DNA of 6,577 nucleotides, taken from contig CANFOR010000156.1 in assembly GCA_947448675.1 (NCBI GenBank), positions 1 to 6,577 of the forward strand. Reading direction: 5' to 3'. Both the position numbers and the translations under genes were made by a program. The DNA comes from Betaproteobacteria bacterium (lineage in GTDB: Bacteria; Pseudomonadota; Gammaproteobacteria; Burkholderiales; Burkholderiaceae_C). The notes beneath the pieces were generated by a model. The model ran no database searches. It was not told the origin of the DNA and saw only the letters and a list, made by a program, of their open reading frames with translations. Position 1 is the first letter of the stretch. Each line of letters starts with the position of its first letter. This document shows, piece after piece, positions 5,201-6,577 of this stretch.

Positions 5201-6039
5201 TACAACGTGGCTTCAATCGCTGCGCGCAACTCGGGTGTCAGCTCGGGCATCACGCCAAACCAAGCCGCAAATGCGGGCCGGGCTTGGTTGAGCAGCATGC
5301 CCAGGCCGTTGACGGTAGGGTTGCCGCGTGCTTTGGCTGCGGCCAAGAGCGGGGTTTCGAGCGGCACGTAAATCACGTCCGACACCAATGCGCTGGTGGG
5401 CAGTTGGGCCAAGTCCAGCTCTAGCGCGGGTTGGCCGTGCATGCCTTGGCTGGTGGTGTTGACCAGCAGGGCCGCGCCGCTGAGCGCGTGGTGGCGTTCG
5501 CTCCAGGGCAGGGCGATGATGGGGCCACCAAACTCGGCGGCCAAGGCCTGGGCTTTTTCGGGCGAGCGGTTGAGCAGGCGAATTTCTTTGGCGCCGCGTT
5601 CGGCCAGGCTCAGCACCACAGCCCGCGCCGCACCACCTGCGCCCAGCACCGTGATAGGCCCGGCGTCGGCGCGCCAGTCGGGCTTGGCGTCGAGCAAGCT
5701 TTGGATGTAGCCAAAACCGTCGTTGTTAAAGCCTTTGAGCGAGTCGTCGGGCTGGACCACGATGGTATTGATAGCGCCCATGCGCTGGGCTACCGGGTCG
5801 AGCGCATGCACCAAGCGCAGGGCGTCAATTTTGTGCGGAATGGTGATGTTGCAACCCCTAAAGCCCAGGGCCGCGAGGCCGGGCAAGGCCACTGGCAATT
5901 GGCCGGGGGCCACGGGCAGTTGCACATAAGCGCCGAGCAGACCGTATTTTTGCAGCCAGTAGTTGTGTAGCTTGGGCGAGCGCGAATGCGCAACGGGCCA
6001 ACCCATCACACCGGCGAGGCCAAATTTTTGTTCACTCAT
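5200..6039 (-). CDS. aroE: Shikimate dehydrogenase family protein (AroE-like)
   Basis: This 279-residue cytoplasmic oxidoreductase belongs to the shikimate/quinate dehydrogenase family, which interconverts 3-dehydroshikimate and shikimate (or the quinate equivalents) with NAD(P). The N-terminal substrate domain shows 'GWPVAHSRSPKLHN' with S19 and S21, 'NITIPHK' with T66 and the catalytic Lys70, 'AINTIV' with N91, and 'NNDGFG' with Asp107; the NAD(P) domain shows 'VLGAGGAARA' at 131-140 and 'LLNRS' at 155-159; 'NGLGMLLNQA' near 244-253 supplies the conserved Gln252. These positions correspond to the shikimate-binding residues of E. coli AroE. The 'NRS' motif suggests NADP use. The usual 'NTDG' reads 'NNDG'. 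The frame is open up to 6312, but family similarity begins at the ATG 6037-6039 and the extension overlaps the upstream receptor gene, so 6039 is taken as the start. Placement between a Bug receptor and a LigI-like hydrolase suggests a catabolic paralogue rather than the biosynthetic aroE; that is inference. Confidence 0.92.
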   Translation of the reverse strand: MSEQKFGLAGVMGWPVAHSRSPKLHNYWLQKYGLLGAYVQLPVAPGQLPVALPGLAALGFRGCNITIPHKIDALRLVHALDPVAQRMGAINTIVVQPDDSLKGFNNDGFGYIQSLLDAKPDWRADAGPITVLGAGGAARAVVLSLAERGAKEIRLLNRSPEKAQALAAEFGGPIIALPWSERHHALSGAALLVNTTSQGMHGQPALELDLAQLPTSALVSDVIYVPLETPLLAAAKARGNPTVNGLGMLLNQARPAFAAWFGVMPELTPELRAAIEATL

Positions 6040-6071
6040 ATTCTTAAACTTTGAAATTGCAAAACCTAAAA

Positions 6072-6089
6072 GGGCTTTAGACAGGGGCT
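6072..6089 (-). repeat. 18-base post-stop element, copy B
   Basis: Read on the minus strand this is AGCCCCTGTCTAAAGCCC, beginning immediately after the TAG stop (6092-6090) of the second receptor gene. It matches 5183-5200 at 14 of 18 bases and occupies the same place relative to a stop codon. The remaining 32 bases up to the aroE-like ATG are AT-rich and contain only a weak Shine-Dalgarno-like 'TAAG'. Confidence 0.35.
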
Positions 6090-6577
6090 CTATTCTGCCT
6101 TGACCAAACCGGTCTGGATAACGCTCTTCCAGCGCGCAATTTCGCGCGCAATGTGCTGGCCAAAGGCCTCGGGCGTGGTCGGGTTGGCCAGCGCGCCCTC
6201 TTGGGCCAAACGCTCTTTGAGTTCCGGGGAATTGAGCGCACGGTTGATCTGCGCATTGAGCTTGGCTACCACCTCTTTGGGCGTGCCTGCTGGGGCCACC
6301 AAGCCGTACCACTGGTCGGCCTCAAAGCCTTTGATACCAGTGGCCTCGGCCATGGTGGGCAGCTCGGGCAGGGCCGCCAAGCGCTGCGGCGACGACACCG
6401 CCAGCGCCCGCAGTTGGCCACTCTTGACTTGGCCCATCACCGCTGGTGCGCCAGTGAACAGCACCTGGATCTGCCCGCCCACCAAGTCGGTCACGGCGGG
6501 AATAGTGCCGCGGTAGGGCACATGCAAGAGTGATGCGCCGGTTTGTAGCTTGAAGTATTCGGTGGCCAGGTTGGCAG
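6090..6577 (-). CDS. Bug/TctC-family substrate-binding protein, C-terminal part
   Basis: This is the C-terminal half of a second Bug-family periplasmic receptor whose 5' end lies beyond the right edge; 161 complete codons are visible before TAG (6092-6090 on the minus strand). The visible protein begins 'ANLATEYFKLQTGASLLHVPYRGTIPAVTDLVGGQIQVLF', a close fit to the family core 'HVPYkG..PA..DLlgGqv', then 'LRALAVSSPQRLAALPELPTMAEA' and 'WYGLVAPAGTPKEVVAKLN', ending in a helix typical of the family. The internal TTG at 6527 is not a start because the frame stays open with good family similarity to the edge. It is more canonical than the receptor at 581-1630, which has 'IVPFNGSTPVMTTLRGG' at the equivalent place, so the two are paralogues with probably different ligands. 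It is the first visible gene of a minus-strand operon with the aroE-like gene (50-base gap) and the amidohydrolase. Ligand is unknown. Confidence 0.93.
   Translation of the reverse strand, partial: ANLATEYFKLQTGASLLHVPYRGTIPAVTDLVGGQIQVLFTGAPAVMGQVKSGQLRALAVSSPQRLAALPELPTMAEATGIKGFEADQWYGLVAPAGTPKEVVAKLNAQINRALNSPELKERLAQEGALANPTTPEAFGQHIAREIARWKSVIQTGLVKAE

Noticed and set aside
4790..5371. A 193-codon plus-strand open frame spanning the amidohydrolase and aroE-like genes
   Set aside because: It runs antisense across two recognised genes and their gap, and its translation resembles no known family.
6040..6312. N-terminal extension of the aroE-like protein up to 6312
   Set aside because: The extension overlaps the receptor gene in another frame, is Arg/Gly/Gln-rich with no similarity, and family similarity starts just after the ATG at 6039.
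1..6577. tRNA, rRNA, CRISPR array, insertion sequence or toxin-antitoxin genes
   Set aside because: None was seen: intergenic gaps are all under 140 bases, without cloverleaf-like arms, regular repeat-spacer units, terminal inverted repeats with a transposase, or small paired genes.

Overview
The window looks like a chromosomal piece of a betaproteobacterium of the order Burkholderiales, probably Comamonadaceae (Rhodoferax/Polaromonas-like). Three things suggest this: two orphan Bug/TctC-type solute receptors (a family greatly expanded in that order), a fairly GC-rich coding bias, and two copies of an AT-rich intergenic element starting GCTACAAAAT(C/T)TATAGCTG that resembles elements I recall from Comamonadaceae genomes. 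The taxonomic call is inference; no rRNA or other marker is present.

Layout, left to right. (1) 2-523, +: the C-terminal part of a SIMPL-domain (DUF541) periplasmic protein, closed by a hairpin terminator that starts inside its last codons. (2) 581-1630, +: a complete Bug-family periplasmic receptor, followed by a short gap holding copy 1 of the intergenic repeat. (3) 1729-2892 and 2895-4160, +: an acyl-CoA dehydrogenase and a class III (CaiB/BaiF) CoA-transferase separated by 2 bases, clearly one operon, ending in a perfect 14-bp terminator stem that contains the stop codon. (4) 4161-4294: a convergent intergenic region with the rest of that terminator and repeat copy 2. (5) 4295-6577, -: an operon read right to left, made of a second Bug receptor (N-terminus beyond the window), a shikimate dehydrogenase-family protein (AroE-like) and a COG3618/LigI-like metal-independent amidohydrolase (lactonase).

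How the genes may work together. The plus-strand set reads as an uptake, CoA activation and alpha,beta-dehydrogenation module for an organic acid: the receptor would bind the acid in the periplasm, the CoA-transferase would activate it from another acyl-CoA, and the dehydrogenase would oxidise the thioester. The minus-strand set reads as a second catabolic module in which a receptor delivers a small acid, the AroE-like enzyme oxidises a ring hydroxyl and the lactonase opens a ring. No tctA/tctB membrane components are present for either receptor. Substrates cannot be fixed from sequence. The most notable details are an Asp at the usual catalytic Glu position of the dehydrogenase, the apparent loss of the dicarboxylate-anchoring arginines in the LigI-like protein, and several paired non-coding elements at gene ends. 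No tRNA, rRNA, CRISPR array, insertion sequence or replication origin was seen.
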